Source of the DNA: Syngnathus acus
Lineage: Eukaryota; Chordata; Actinopteri; Syngnathiformes; Syngnathidae
DNA length: 64,000 nucleotides
Direction of reading: 5' to 3'
NCBI RefSeq assembly: GCF_901709675.1
Contig: NC_051101.1
Coordinates: 10,498,501 to 10,562,500 of the forward strand
The first letter of the stretch is position 1, and every line of letters starts with the position of its first letter. This document shows, piece by piece, positions 8,521 through 19,645 of this stretch. The notes under the pieces are model-generated. The model had not been told where the DNA came from. It saw only the letters and a program-made list of their open reading frames with translations, and did not search any database. A program made the position numbers and the translations under genes.

Positions 8521-9550
8521 GCATCATCGCAAAGACGCAAAGGGGATCAAACGCAAAGCTTTGAGACGAAGAAGACACCTGCTGACGCATTACGAAACCA
8601 GCAACTTGACAGGACGGGGACTCCGTGTGCTAACCAAAGACGATGTTTGGGGAAACACTAGCACAATTCATTGGAACCTCTCATTAAAGTTCAAATACGA
8701 ATTCACAAGAAAGCCGACACTTTCCACACGAATGAATTGTTTCTTTCACAAGCCTTTTACCATACTAAATCTATTCAGATTGAGACAAAATAACGACTGT
8801 TGATCTTTGAGCACCTGCAAAGAAACACATTAAAAGCAAGCCACACTTATCAGTGGCTGCTGTTAAATACTGGAATAAAAATAAAAAATAAACTGATGAA
8901 GAGCCTTTTGAAACAAAAATACAATGCGTCGCATTCCATATGAAATCTATGGTGACTTGTGCTTTGAAATCTCGTGTTGTCTACAATACAGGGTCGTGAC
9001 TGGGCTGTTGGTGTGTGCAAATGTTGACAGCGGCACCTCGCTAACCGTATCATAGGCAATGGATCTCATAAGCTGGGTGACTCCAAAACTCCCAAAATTG
9101 ATTAACTTGTTACTGTTGCATTCAAATCAAATTGTCCAACTCAGTCCATTTTTTCCCCATTCGAATCAACATGTTACCAAACTTCCAGTTGAATTATCGA
9201 AATTGCTGTATTCAAATCAAATTATATATATATATTTTTTTTTTTCCTTGAATGGGACTTGATAAGCAGAATTGCTTCAACCTGTCAACCTTTTCGACAA
9301 GTCATGTATGATATAGTATCAAATGAAATGGTAAGGGATGTATGTTGATGTATTTGCCCAAATAAAAATAAGTAAAATAAATTAAAAATTAAATAAAGGG
9401 AAAAAAATGGCTGCTTGAGTCAAAAAGGCAACGCTTGATACCGTGATACAAAGAAACAGATTGGCCTTTGCCACATCGATAAAGCCCAAATTTGGTGTCA
9501 AGTACTTATGAAAGTCCTGCGAGGAAGCATTTCCGGGAACGAAACATTGC
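8521..9550. other. divergent spacer between Ig-like gene A and CPVL copy 2
   Basis: About 1 kb without coding support. It contains an AT microsatellite near 9223-9245 and poly-A-rich stretches. A frame running from 8234 to 8803 on the forward strand is only the complement of the Ig-like gene 5' end and promoter. Confidence 0.5.
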
Positions 9551-9553
9551 CGA

Positions 9554-9606
9554 TCACGTGGTTCTTTAACGATCACGTGAGGTTGCTTTAGGTTTTGATC
9601 ATGTGA
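9554..9606. promoter_or_regulatory. E-box (TCACGTG) cluster upstream of CPVL copy 2
   Basis: TCACGTG at 9554-9560, the palindrome TCACGTGA at 9573-9580 and TCATGTGA at 9599-9606 lie 49-101 bp before the start codon. TCACGTGA is the core bound by MiT/TFE bHLH factors (TFEB, MITF) that drive lysosomal genes, which would suit a lysosomal carboxypeptidase. The binding role is inference. Confidence 0.5.
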
Positions 9607-9654
9607 CTCGGTCTCCACTTTTACGCGATTGACTGTCTTGTTGAAAAGAAAAAC

Positions 9655-12066
9655 ATGAGGTGAGTTTTAACCCACATTTTGACATCATTTAATTCCACCG
9701 ACATTTTTTTTTTTTTTTTTAAATCGTTTAATTTCAACACCACGCGTTTGAGCGTGTCGTTTAACATTTGCACGGACTTGTAAACACTGACAGAGCTTGG
9801 CTCGAGACCGTGGGTGTCCTGTTCCTACTCTGGACCGCTCACGTTCCAGTCCAAACTCGCCGATGCTCGTCCTTTTTCTGCCGAAAGTCACTTAATGTCA
9901 GCAGCCTCAACGGTGTGGATCCCGGAGCTCCTCTCTTTCTCACCCCTTACCTGGAGAAGGGTGCCATTGACGAAGGTAGATTGTGTCTATATCGTTTCGT
10001 CTATCGACAATGCGATATATATATATATATTGTTTGTTTGCTCCAGCCAGGAAATTAAGTGCAGTTGGGGAGCTGCCTGGCCAAAACGTGAAGAGTTATG
10101 CCGGCTACCTGACTGTCAACAAGAAATACAACAGTAACCTCTTCTTCTGGTTCTTCCCCGCACTCCTGGTAAATTCCTTTCACTCCAAGCATTCTTACTT
10201 GAGCCATAAAAATCTTGCTACATAACAAACCACAAGATGGTGCTGAAGTTGTTTTGGGTGACTCTTCCAGCCATCCAGCCATGATGGAAAGGCCCCGATT
10301 CTGCTGTGGCTGCAAGGGGGCCCTGGAGGGACCTCTATGTTTGGCCTCTTTGTGGAACATGGACCTTATGTGGTTTCCAAAAACATGACAGGTAAGAAAA
10401 AGCATATAACTTTGGCAAGTGTCTGTTCAATAACTTTTGTGCGATTGCAGTGAACCTGAGGGACTACGCCTGGACCTTGAAATATTCCGTTTTATACGTT
10501 GACAATCCAGTAGGTGGCATATTTGGATTTTTGCACTCGATAGAACATTTCAAATTGTTTTTTGTTTCAGGTCGGGACAGGTTTCAGCTTCACCGACGAC
10601 GACCGCGGTTATGCACAGAATCAGGATGACGTTGGCAGAGATCTGTACAGGTGCAACATTTATTCCGTGACTGTCATTTTCTCACTTTGATTTATTTCCC
10701 CCCCCCCCCCCCCCCCCCCCCATTCTGTCGCTTTCCAAGTGCTTTGATCCAGTTCTTCCAACTCTTTCCCGAGTATCAGTCCAACGACTTCTATGCAACC
10801 GGAGAGGTAAGTTTGGCTTTTTGAAATCAGTTTCATCCAACAATAATAAAACCGTGCGTCTCTGCAGTCGTACGCGGGGAAATACGTTCCGGCCATCTCT
10901 TATTACATCCATAAAAACAACCCCACGGCCAAGGTCAAAATCAACTTCAAGGGCATGGCCATCGGTGACGGCCTGTGCGACCCCGAAGTGGTGCGTAGCT
11001 GCCGACGCGAGAGTCACAAGTCTTCCACGGGAATGTGACATTCTCATATCTGTCAGATGCTGGGTGGCTACGGTGAGTTTTTGTACCAGACGGGCATGAT
11101 CGACGAAGTTCAGAAAGACTACGTCAACAAACAGACCGACTTGGGTGTGGTGCTCATCCAGCAGCAGAAGTGGGTTGAGGCTTTCAAGGTACCTCGTGAA
11201 AGGAACTACTCAAATAAGGATATTCAGATTTGTGTTTTTTTTTTTTAATCATTCCTTTGTCCTGTCAGGTTTTTGACAGCTTGCTGAATGGTGACTTGGC
11301 GCCGTATCCTTCCTTCTTCCAGAACGCAACAGGCTGCACCAACTATTTCAACTACATGTTATGTCAGGTACACGGAAATATTTGTCATCAAAACAATAAT
11401 GATTTTTAAATACACAGGTGTCCCTAATGAAGCGTCCACTGCATTTCCATATTTGTGAATGTTTTACGTCAGGAACCCGAAGACCAGGAGTACTTTTCCA
11501 CCTTCGTGACGCTCCCTCAGGTGCGGCGTGCCATCCACGTTGGCAAACTTGAATTCCACGACGGCTCGCAGGTGGAGAAGCACCTGATGCAGGATGTGAT
11601 GAAGAGCATCAAGCCCTGGCTGGGCGTGCTCATGGACCACTACAAAGTCAGGACTCCAACAAAACTGATGAATGATTTGAAGAGTTGTGTATTTTGAGAC
11701 CATCTGTCCTCCTTCACACGCAGGTTTTGATCTACAGCGGTCAGCTGGACGTGATCGTGGCGGCTCCTTTGACCGAACGGTTCCTGCCCACCGTCAACTG
11801 GACCGGCGCGGATGACTATAAGACGGCGCCACGCTTTCATTGGAAGCTTCAGCCCGGCGATACGGAGGTGGCCGGTTACGTAAGACAAGTGGGGAGTTCA
11901 ACCAGGTGAGCTCATGACCCGGGAGTGGATAAGTACTCAATTTAAAAAGAGACTTTTTATCACGCAGGTCATCATCAGAGGCGGCGGACATATTTTGCCT
12001 TACGACCAGCCGGCGAGGTCTTTTGACATGATTGACAGATTTCTATCAACGCGAGGCTGGGCATGA
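9655..12066 (+). CDS. cpvl: CPVL copy 2, serine carboxypeptidase-like, 13 coding exons, one 1-bp deletion
   Basis: Coding exons: 9655-9659 (ATGAG only), 9794-9975, 10047-10168, 10271-10391, 10451-10509, 10571-10650, 10740-10806, 10868-10990, 11057-11188, 11269-11367, 11473-11646, 11724-11905 and 11968-12066. The start was chosen because ATGAG followed by GTGAGT joins in frame to exon 2 and gives a signal peptide beginning MRAWLETVGVLFLLW. The catalytic motifs GESYAG, SGQLD and GGGHILPYDQP are all encoded. Exon 12 has four G's at 11891-11894 where copies 1 and 3 have five. This shifts the frame about six codons before the exon end, so exon 13 with the catalytic His would be misread. Everything else is in frame. 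The gene sits divergently to the Ig-like gene at 7483-8313, whose start is about 1.3 kb away. Confidence 0.95.
10698..10721 (+). repeat. poly-C run in CPVL copy 2 intron 6
   Basis: 24 consecutive C's just upstream of the acceptor of exon 7. Confidence 0.95.
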
Positions 12067-12585
12067 AGAATTCACACAATCACCCGCTTTGATGAGCGTA
12101 TGTAAATCAGGTTCATTTTATTGTTGCTGTAATTACTGGATTTGAACACGGCATTCTTTTTTATGTCATTATCGGGCATCAATGACAATGACTTTTGATC
12201 TGTATGGCTGCAAAGTTTGTTTTCTGAATGTTTTTTTTTTAAGCATTGCACTCTTATGGATTATTTTCAATGACAGGGCTCAAAATGCCTTTTAACTATG
12301 ATCATTTCTGTTTTCAAATCGTTGCTGCTCACTAATAGTGATTATCCAAAATGAAATTGTACAACACTCATATCAGCCTGCCTTTGGGGTTAATAATGCG
12401 GTTTTAATATGGCACCATAACAGTATTGAATGTTATTTCCTTCTCAAAACAAAATTTGCTTTTAACTTGATTTGCCTTAAAATAAAAGGCTATTTTAAAT
12501 AAACACGTGTCATAGAATAAAGTAATACATACAAACATCTGTTTCGAGGATTGTATTGACGTGCAAAGTGTAGTAACAACAATGC

Positions 12586-12599
12586 CCACCAGGGGGCAG
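12586..12599 (+). promoter_or_regulatory. CTCF-like motif, unit A, forward
   Basis: Identical to the site at 2603-2616, downstream of CPVL copy 2. Confidence 0.5.
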
Positions 12600-12748
12600 T
12601 GTGCGCACATGTTCACAAAATGATTCACTCCGCTTCTAGTACTAATCATGACAATCATGATCTTGAAAGTAATACTAATTCTGGTATTTGTAATTTATGC
12701 CTGTGCACAATGAAAATGAAACTCATAAATTTAATCAGTGGTTTAAAG

Positions 12749-13578
12749 AAGTGGTCCCCAACCTTTTTTGCTCCACGGACCGGTTACGTGTCAGAAATAT
12801 TTTCGCGGACCGGCCTTTACATAAATAATACATTTATAATAAATATATGAACACGATGGAATAAAATGATACGACTGGCATAAAAACAAATATAAACAAC
12901 ATGAAAATAAAACTCACCATTACGTTGAATCAGTGGGAGCACTCAGCTTGTTTCTCAGAATCGAGCTGGTCCAATCTAGGCGTAATCGGAGACAATGCCC
13001 TTCTTGTTCACGTCTTTTTCTTTCAAACAATTCCGAAGGTTTGTCTTTTAATGCAGGATGCTTGGTCTCCATGTGCCGAAGCAGTTTGGAAAGCTTCATT
13101 GCCTCGTTAGCTAGCCTGTCACCACTCGGCGCATCACTTGTGGCGATAAATCCATATTAATATATGGATTCCAGAAATTGTGGCGATAAATCCATATATT
13201 AAGTAGGATTCCAGAAATTAAATGCATCTTTCCTTTTCTTAGAAGTCGTAGCTTCTTCATCTTCCGTCTCCTCATTGGGTTGTTTTCCCTTTCCGAAGAA
13301 GCTTTCCAAACATCTCTGTTTCTTGCTAATTTTTTTGCTAGCTTCGCGGGCTCGACAGGTGTGGCATGTCACGTGACCGGAACGAGCGTCTTGACCGAAT
13401 TAACCTGTGTCAAGAGACACAGATGCGCCGACGGAAGTAATTGAGAGAGAATCGCCAAATGTTTTATATTTTTCAAAATAAATTCTTACTCATTTTTGCT
13501 AGCTTTGCGGACTCGACTGGGGGAAACATGTCACGTGACCGGGACGAGCATCTTGACCTGAATTGATCGTCGATAAAA

Positions 13579-13609
<31 letters not shown>

Positions 13610-13757
13610 TAATGTATAATATATATACATATATATATATATATGTATATTTATTTGTTTATTTTTTATTTTATTTTTTTCTGTGCGGCTTGGTGGCCCG
13701 GTACCAATTGATCCACGGACCGGTACTGGTCCGCGCCCCGGTGGTTGGGGACCTCTG
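12749..13757 (-). mobile_element. non-autonomous hAT element, copy 2
   Basis: Same insertion as at 2766-3776, with target duplication GTTTAAAG at 12741-12748 and 13758-13765. It was carried along by the tandem duplication. Confidence 0.85.
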
Positions 13758-16044
13758 GTTTAAAGCACATAATTGCAAATCATTGAACTGTTCAGACTCT
13801 ATGAATAAGCAGTTGTGTCGCAAAGATCGACTGAGCTCATTTTGTTTTGCACTTCCCCAGTGATGAAATCATTTGAAGCGAGTCGTTTGGCTGCCTGTTG
13901 CTGAGCAAGTGCTTTATTTTCAGAATGTAACTGCAGCGATAATGTTGAACATCTGTACAAAACAAGCCGACGTGGGGACAGAAAATGTACAAAGTTATGC
14001 AAGCAAGGGTCAGTTTATGACATATAAACAACCTATGTAAGCGCTGAAATGAGCCTCGACGTATGACAAAAGGCAACAAGTGCTGTATGCAAATTAGACG
14101 CATCGCCGACGAGTTCTTCTACAGTCGCATGGGCTCATTAAAATAATAATCATGTTTACTCGAGTGGCAAAGAGCATATTTGATGAATGAAGATAACAGG
14201 CCTGCATTTTTGGGACCTGTGGGTGTATAATATAGACTCAGTAAAGTGCAACTATAAAAATAAAAAATTCTCTAAAAAATGTGAAAAATATCATATGAGT
14301 TTCAAAATCTAAATTTTCCAGATTTTTCAGATATGCACAGATAGTGTTAGAAAAAAACCACAAACACTGCCACAAAGGGGAGCGGAGAGTGTGTAAATAT
14401 TTTCCAGGCTGTTAGCAATTTAGCAATGATTCATTGGCCCATTGAGCAACTGCGGTGACAGAGACTCTCCACGCTTTGCTTTCTAGCTCCAGATACATCC
14501 AAAATGATGAATAGAATTGAGGAATATTGTGAATATATCTATATTAATCTTTCAGTCAGTAGACTTGACACCACTTTTAAATTTGATAATTTATCGTTAC
14601 AATGCCGGGAATGTGATTTAAAAAAAACAAGATATGAGCAATCAAAATAGTACAAAAAGGTCAGAATGTTTGTTATTAGCTACGCAGCTGAGGAATGCGT
14701 CCAGTCATCCTGCAAGGTTCAACGTTATCATTTCCTCCATGGACGCCGTGTTCTTGAAAAACTCACTTCACATTATAAGCTGCTAAAATCATGTGACTGT
14801 TACTACAAAGAGCTTTGTAGAAGAACCAAGCTATTGTGTGTGTGTATCTCAGCAGTAGGGAGACCATCTGTTGTATGATGACCCAAGTCCAAAAAAAAAA
14901 AAAAATGCACCGAAGCCTTGGTGTCGATTCGAGCCGGCAGGTACGACCTACCACATTTCGATAGCCTCTGTGCTAACTGTACAATCCCGGTAATGTACAA
15001 ATTCAGTTTCACACGATCCTCAACGGAAAGGAGGAAAAATATGAGTGGAAAGACTTTTGAGGTGACCACCAGTATTTAGCAGGCGCATGTGCTGCGGGGT
15101 GTTGAGCAGAACACTTCGGATTTCATTCCATCTCTTTAAACGATGTTGTCATTCACATCCTGAAGCTCACAGTATTTTTTCTTTCTCTTTACTCCATCAC
15201 ATAATTTCTCTCTTGAGAGCCATGTGGGAAATGGAGCATTGTCGTGTGCATGCTCCTGTTTGTATCGATGCCAACAACATTTGGGATTATGCAGTTTGAA
15301 ATAAACAGCTCTCACCTAAGACTGTGCATATTCCATGGCACTCTTGTTTTCACCGAGACAGGGTGTCGCGTTTTATTCAACCGTACTCGCAACGAGCTGG
15401 CGAGACAGAGTGAGCCAAACACGCATTTCTTTTGCAGCCAGAACAGACGGCCTGATTTGGGTCAGCAAACAGCACCAGCCAGGATTCATTTTGCCGCGTG
15501 GTGGAGATTATTCAAATGTTGAGTCTGCCTGCCAAAAAGCTCGACTTGAAAATAATCATACCCTTGCGACAACCACTCCATCGCTGGCGGCAACGCAGCT
15601 AGTAACCTCTGATAATTACGCCGAGTGGTAATGACAGCCCTCGAAATGAAAAGTGTTTCCTTCTAAAGCAAGCAAGGCAGGAGTCCAAAAAGTAAAACGT
15701 GTATCAAAGTGGCTGCTTTCTGAGGTCCACGCATAAATAATAATGCTGCCTAAAACATGTTATAACTCAAGTTATGTCAACAGGTAATGACGGATTGTCC
15801 CACCTACTGGGCACCGCATCAGGAAAATGTGACTCTGGCGCAGGCCAAAATACTTATTTCAATATACAACGGAATCTCGGTCCATAAATTTCATCGGGTG
15901 CAGAAACGTTTGTAAACTGAGTTAACGTTTCCTATTGAAATGAATGGAAATGCAATTATTCCGTTCCAACCTCCAAACAGTGGTAGCGATATTTCGGTAT
16001 TTCTAATACTTTGGTTAAATTATTTAAAAACTAGATTTAGATCT

Positions 16045-16145
16045 TGATAGAACATTCCAAATTGCCTTTTGGTTTTTGTTTCAGGTCAGGACAGGTTTCA
16101 TTATACAAGATGCACTATGTCACTGTATTGTGTGGCATATTTGGG
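16045..16145 (+). pseudogene. degenerate CPVL relic, unit B
   Basis: Same relic as in unit A. Here the acceptor context reads TTTCAGG, as in functional CPVL, while unit A has TTACAGG. Confidence 0.65.
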
Positions 16146-17017
16146 TTTTCACAACCCCAGAGAACTTCCAAGCATGGAAAGTGAAGTGCACTTGCCAAAC
16201 ATGAGCATTGCTTGCAGCCCACCACCAAGTGGGAAACTATGAATGTGATTGGTCCCAATTTAGCATGAGCATGCATGTATGCACAAATAAGACAGGTTAT
16301 AAGGAAGACATTTCATGTGCTACCATACTCTATGTACAAATGTAAGACGGTGCATTTCAACTCTTACCAGATGACACGGACGAACCAGAGAGGCTTGAAT
16401 TACTCGACGCTGCCATCTCGTCCCCTCCTCTCCTTCACTGCCGCTCAGCCAAGGTGCGCTCCCGGCAGCAGCAACCTCCTACCCGGCGGTGCTTCCATGA
16501 CGCTCGGCTTGGACCTGACCGGACCGGACGCAGTCTTCTTTTTCTATGAATGAGCCAGCCGATCAAATCCTCGGAGCGCGCACGGTCGCCGATGAGTGGC
16601 GCAAGAAACGAACAAATGTAGGCTTCCCCCCCCCCCCCGTTCTTCTTCTTAAGGGGAGAGACGTACCGCCTCCTCCACCACGAGAAGGTCCAGCGAACGT
16701 GGCTCACATGTCTACAGGTTGCCGATGCAAACGTACGGCAGCAGGCAGCCTGCTGCCTCCATGTGCCTCCCTTCCCTTCCTTCCAGGAGGCTCGCAGCGT
16801 ATAAACACACTTGGCCGCCGCAGAAGCTCAGACGCGCCTTCTTAAAGTGAAAGTTGCACTTGCTGCACAGGAAGAAAAAAATAAAAAGGAGCCACCATCA
16901 AATTAGAAAAACAAATTACTTTACGACCCAATTGGACTAAGTATTCATATCGCGTCCAATTGAAATGTCATTTTCGGTCGACCTCATTAAAAACGATCTC
17001 AGATCGAAGGGGTAATC

Positions 17018-17031
17018 GCGCCATCTAGTGG
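17018..17031 (-). promoter_or_regulatory. CTCF-like motif, unit B, reverse
   Basis: Identical to the site at 7032-7045, in the second unit. Confidence 0.5.
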
Positions 17032-17054
17032 CCCTAGTTTTGCGTCGCATCTGA

Positions 17055-17062
17055 TGACGTCA
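17055..17062. promoter_or_regulatory. CRE palindrome TGACGTCA, unit B
   Basis: Same site in the second unit. Confidence 0.4.
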
Positions 17063-17135
17063 CGGGGGCTAACAACTCCCAAATAAGTGCCGGCCCCATC
17101 AAATAAGCGGAATGCGGATTTGCACGCATAAAGAT

Positions 17136-17141
17136 TTTATT
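17136..17141 (-). terminator. poly(A) signal of Ig-like gene copy B
   Basis: AATAAA on the reverse strand at the equivalent place in the second unit. Confidence 0.4.
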
Positions 17142-17467
17142 CCAAGCATTGAACAAAGTATTTTAATTTGGATTGCTCTCCAGCAAAATCAAGCAATTAC
17201 GCACACATTAAAGGTCAAGAAAACATGCAAAATGATATGAAATCAAATTTCCGGGTGCAATCATTTGAGCGAAACAGAAAAGAAGAAGTCACCTCACTTG
17301 GTTACAGACACGGTGACCGAACGCATTTTTTTTCTTCAGAAGGACCCAGACGCAATTAAGTTGAAATGCAGCTCCTTGCACTTCAGATGGAAAGTCCTCC
17401 TCCTGTCATTTGCCGATGCAGCAGGAAGACAATGTGGACGAACGAGAGCTCAGCCGATTCTGGTCGT

Positions 17468-18298
17468 TTACAACAACCACGTGAGGCTCATGCTGCAAAT
17501 CACCAACAGCGGCAGGGAATGCGAGCAACGGCGACCCGCGCTGGCAGTGACTTTGAGTGTGAAAGTCTTTTCCTCAGCCTTTCCACTTTTGGGTGTCATG
17601 GTGACCTTGTACTTGGCCTCGTCCGTCAAGCTGAGTGGTCCGATAGTCAGGTCTCCGTTCTTAGGGTTAAAATGGATCTTCTCTTTTTTGTAAAGTGCCC
17701 CTTCGGTGAGTTTCCAAGTGTCTAGAGGTGTTCCCAACACGGTGTTTGTCGGTTTTGGATTTGCTGGGTCTGGCTTAACGTCGGCCTTCTTTGTCTCGAC
17801 GGGTTTTTCGTCTGATGATTGGTTGTCTATGGCGTCGCTGTTTCCCTCCTTTTTATCATCGGTGGTTCCCACTTCGTCGGCTTCCTTCTTTTCGTTCTCG
17901 CCGGTTTTGTCCGTTTGTTTCGTGGCTTCGTCTTTGACCTCTTGAGTAAGTGATTGTCTCTCTCCTTGGTTTTGATGGATGATTGCACCCTGCTTATTGT
18001 TTGAGCCGGGATCACCAATGAGAGTTTGGGGACCACTAGCTTCTGAAGCAGTCTTGTCTTTGATGGCGTAGGAGAGAATCCGGCCGTCGCCGATTATTAC
18101 CCATACGATATTTGTGTAGTCGTCCAGCGTTGCCTTCCCGGTGGCCAGGGTGACATTTCCACCTACTTTGCCATTGACTTGAATCTCAGCTGTACTGCGC
18201 TTCCAAACGTGAACCTTCTTGGCATCAGCTCGCGGACGGAACATCAGGAGCGCCCACATCAGCCAAGCCATCTTTCTGGTTAGCACTCTTCTGCCCAT
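17468..18298 (-). CDS. Ig V-like, cysteine-less, GPI-anchored-type protein (copy B), linker diverged from copy A
   Basis: Same architecture and length as the gene at 7483-8313 (276 codons; alternative start at 18271): signal peptide, split V-like domain without cysteines, acidic linker and hydrophobic C-terminal tail. The nucleotide sequence matches copy A by eye over the whole frame except 17834-17923. There, 10 of 30 codons differ and every difference changes the residue (for example GGA to AAC, CCA to CAA, GCC to ACC). There is no indel, so the linker length is kept. It is placed divergently upstream of CPVL copy 3. Function is unknown; surface recognition or adhesion is inference from the domain type only. 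Confidence 0.75.
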   Translation of the reverse strand: MGRRVLTRKMAWLMWALLMFRPRADAKKVHVWKRSTAEIQVNGKVGGNVTLATGKATLDDYTNIVWVIIGDGRILSYAIKDKTASEASGPQTLIGDPGSNNKQGAIIHQNQGERQSLTQEVKDEATKQTDKTGENEKKEADEVGTTDDKKEGNSDAIDNQSSDEKPVETKKADVKPDPANPKPTNTVLGTPLDTWKLTEGALYKKEKIHFNPKNGDLTIGPLSLTDEAKYKVTMTPKSGKAEEKTFTLKVTASAGRRCSHSLPLLVICSMSLTWLL

Positions 18299-18424
18299 TA
18301 GGGAACCAAGGAAGACAAGGTACAAAAAAAAGGTGCAACAACGACAAGCTCCGCGAGAGAGAGAGAGCGAGTACTCAGCCGACGGGACTATGTGCCACAC
18401 TGAACCAACAGAGCTCAGGCGTAG

Positions 18425-18431
18425 TATATAC
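18425..18431 (-). promoter_or_regulatory. TATA box of Ig-like gene copy B
   Basis: Same GTATATAC element and spacing as in copy A. A (GA)n run lies between it and the start codon. Confidence 0.5.
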
Positions 18432-19544
18432 CCCCAACGCTCGGCCTTCAAAGCAAACGACATCGGCCCTTTGGAAACGACAAGGCGCTTGGAAATGTCA
18501 TACACGCATCATCGCAAAGACGCAAAGGGGATCAAACGCAAAGCTTTGAGACGAAGAAGACACCTGCTGACGCATTACGAAACCAGCAACTTGACAGGAC
18601 GGGGACTCCGTGTGCTAACCAAAGACGATGTTTGGGGAAACACTAGCACAATTCATTGGAACCTCTCATTAAAGTTCAAATACGAATTCACAAGAAAGCC
18701 GACACTTTCCACACGAATGAATTGTTTCTTTCACAAGCCTTTTACCATACTAAATCTATTCAGATTGAGACAAAATAACGACTGTTGATCTTTGAGCACC
18801 TGCAAAGAAACACATTAAAAAGCAAGCCACACTTATCAGTGGCTGCTGTTAAATACTGGAATAAAAATAAAAAATAAACTGATGAAGAGCCTTTTGAAAC
18901 AAAAATACAATGCGTCGCATTCCATATGAAATCTATGGTGACTTGTGCTTTGAAATCTCGTGTTGTCTACAATACAGGGTCGTGACTGGGCTGTTGGTGT
19001 GTGCAAATGTTGACAGCGGCACCTCGCTAACCGTATCATAGGCAATGGATCTCATAAGCTGGGTGACTCCAAAACTCCCAAAATTGATTAACTTGTTACT
19101 GTTGCATTCAAATCAAATTGTCCAACTCAGTCCATTTTTTCCCCATTCGAATCAACATGTTACCAAACTTCCAGTTGAATTATCGAAATTGCTGTATTCA
19201 AATCAAATTATATATATATATATTTTTTTTTTTCCTTGAATGGGACTTGATAAGCAGAATTGCTTCAACCTGTCAACCTTTTCGACAAGTCATGTATGAT
19301 ATAGTATCAAATGAAATGGTAAGGGATGTATGTTGATGTATTTGCCCAAATAAAAAATAAGTAAAATAAATTAAAAATTAAATAAAAGGGAAAAAAAATG
19401 GCTGCTTGAGTCAAAAAGGCAACGCTTGATACCGTGATACAAAGAAACAGATTGGCCTTTGCCACATCGATAAAGCCCAAATTTGGTGTCAAGTACTTAT
19501 GAAAGTCCTGCGAGGAAGCATTTCCGGGAACGAAACATTGCCGA

Positions 19545-19597
19545 TCACGTGGTTCTTTAACGATCACGTGAGGTTGCTTTAGGTTTTGATCATGTGA
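19545..19597. promoter_or_regulatory. E-box (TCACGTG) cluster upstream of CPVL copy 3
   Basis: The same three sites as in front of copy 2: 19545-19551, 19564-19571 and 19590-19597. They are conserved base for base, and the start codon follows at 19646. Confidence 0.5.
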
Positions 19598-19645
19598 CTC
19601 GGTCTCCACTTTTACGCGATTGACTGTCTTGTTGAAAAGAAAAAC

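Larger units (their letters stand above)
4112..14093. repeat. tandem unit A (9,982 bp)
   Basis: One full period from junction to junction: spacer, CPVL relic, CRE and CTCF-like sites, Ig-like gene copy A, CPVL copy 2, hAT remnant. The junction is seen by comparison with copy 3. The shared sequence CTGTATGCAAA is followed by TTAGACGC in units ending at 4111 and 14093, but by CATTATTT at 23990. Confidence 0.95.

Noticed and set aside
8234-8803. Forward frame of 189 codons, identical in both units
   Set aside because: It covers the complement of the Ig-like gene start and its TATA box. Composition is ordinary and it resembles no protein. Conservation between units is expected from recent duplication and is no evidence for coding.
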